Assembly: GCA_945861785.1 (NCBI GenBank)
Contig: CAMAWD010000071.1
Location: forward strand, 1 to 34,160
From: Rhodoferax sp. OV413
GTDB lineage: Bacteria; Pseudomonadota; Gammaproteobacteria; Burkholderiales; Burkholderiaceae_C
Length of the DNA: 34,160 nucleotides
Direction: 5' to 3'
Made by a program: the position numbers and the translations under genes. Every line of letters begins with the position of its first letter. Position 1 is the first letter of the stretch. Under the pieces are notes generated by a model. The model had not been told where the DNA came from. It saw only the letters and a list, made by a program, of their open reading frames with translations, and did not search any database. Shown here piece after piece: positions 33,704-34,160 of the stretch.

Positions 33704-33892
33704 GGACGTTCGTTGCCTGGTCTGCGTTGGCGTTGGCGTTGGCGTTGGCGTTGGCGTTGGCGTTGACGTTGACGTTGACGTTGGCGTTGGCGCGCGTCGC
33801 GGCAGGCGCAGCCCGGCGGGGGCTCATACTGGAGCGGTCGGGCGCTGAACGCGCCGACTGCCCTGTGGTGCTCGCCCGAGGGTCGGGCCGCA
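33704..33892 (-). repeat. GCCAAC-hexamer dispersed repeat, copy B
   Basis: This is the inverted counterpart of the unit at 143-326, with the same core and the same distal end GCAGACCAGGCAACGAACGT read on the minus strand. Its hexamer tract, on the plus strand, is seven GCGTTG, three ACGTTG and one GCGTTG (33724-33789). The tract differs in length and variants from copy A, showing slippage. The core side ends at 33892, just before the tandem 33-base repeats. Confidence 0.8.
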
Positions 33893-33898
33893 CCGGGG

Positions 33899-33986
33899 GT
33901 GGGGGTCAGGTCTTGCATTGCGACATTGCAATGTGGCGTGGGGGTCAGGTCTTGCATTGCGACATTGCAAAACAAGACCTGACCCC
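33899..33986. repeat. REP-like GGGGTCAGGTCTTGC repeats with inverted copy
   Basis: A 33-base sequence is repeated directly at 33899-33931 and 33938-33970 (core GGGGTCAGGTCTTGCATTGC), and followed at 33973-33986 by the inverted piece CAAGACCTGACCCC. The last copy and the inverted piece can form a stem-loop. GGGGTCAGGTCTTG ends are, from memory, common at repetitive elements associated with REP-associated tyrosine transposases (RAYT). No transposase gene is visible here. Confidence 0.65.
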
Positions 33987-33995
33987 GTGGACGGT

Positions 33996-34160
33996 GTTGT
34001 TGGCGTTGGCGATGACGATGGCGTTGGCGATGACTTTGGCGTTGGCGTTGGCGCGCGTCGCGGCAGGCGCAGCCCGGCGGGGGCTCATACTGGAGCGGTC
34101 GGGCGCTGAACGCGCCGACTGCCCTGTGGTGCTCGCCCGAGGGTCGGGCCGCAGAACTCA
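33996..34160 (-). repeat. GCCAAC-hexamer dispersed repeat, copy C
   Basis: A second minus-strand copy ends exactly at the window edge with the complement of TGAGTTCTGC. Its hexamer tract (about 34000-34052) is degenerate, mixing GGCGTT with GATGAC and TTGGCG variants, and the distal GCAGACCAGG end is missing, replaced by the REP-like block. It is adjacent to copy B in direct orientation and inverted relative to copy A. It may continue beyond the window. Confidence 0.7.

Noticed and set aside
33899-33970. Two 33-base direct repeats as a mini CRISPR array
   Set aside because: The spacer is only 6 bases, there are just two units, and no cas gene is present; REP-like sequence explains it better.

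Overview
The window looks like chromosomal DNA of a GC-rich betaproteobacterium, most probably Burkholderiales and perhaps Comamonadaceae. The grounds are roughly two-thirds GC, a CcoG/Soe-type respiratory gene set and several solute-binding-protein ABC/amidohydrolase clusters. This placement is inference. No rRNA, tRNA, CRISPR array, phage gene or transposase gene was seen.

Left edge (1-817) is non-coding repeat DNA. It holds one copy of a GCCAAC-hexamer repeat unit that recurs in inverted orientation at the right edge (33704-34160), and a perfect 18-bp inverted repeat at 697-760. Next comes a respiratory block: a YeiE-like LysR regulator diverges from soeABC, a cytoplasm-facing molybdenum sulfite dehydrogenase with a DmsC-like membrane anchor.

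The most striking part is 6588-11239. It encodes a double-domain KaiC ATPase, a KaiB protein (stop/start overlap) and, 9 bases further on, an 882-residue PAS-LOV-PAS-GGDEF-EAL protein. The LOV domain keeps the photoactive cysteine, and both cyclic-di-GMP domains keep their catalytic motifs. This looks like a clock-like module joined to blue-light sensing and cyclic-di-GMP turnover. A DHA2-type MFS exporter follows. Then come ccoG with an FNR-type box upstream, a small membrane protein, and a 24-codon ORF with a strong Shine-Dalgarno sequence and a TACCC-N4-GGGTA palindrome upstream.

From 14818 to 33650 the window is catabolic/accessory. A seven-gene minus-strand operon encodes a Dpp/Opp-type ABC importer with two amidohydrolase-superfamily enzymes placed between the permease and ATPase genes. 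A GntR/FCD regulator diverges from it across an AT-rich control region and is followed by a flavin-reductase-like protein. Further on are a FAD oxidoreductase, a nested inverted-repeat region, a decayed ornithine-cyclodeaminase gene, an M20 amidohydrolase, an AMP-forming acyl-CoA synthetase, an N-acyl-D-amino-acid deacylase, a remnant of a BASS transporter, and a YtcJ-like amidohydrolase. Together they suggest uptake and hydrolytic opening of amide or N-acyl compounds; the substrate cannot be read from the sequence. Gene remnants and repeats mark this half as the more plastic one.
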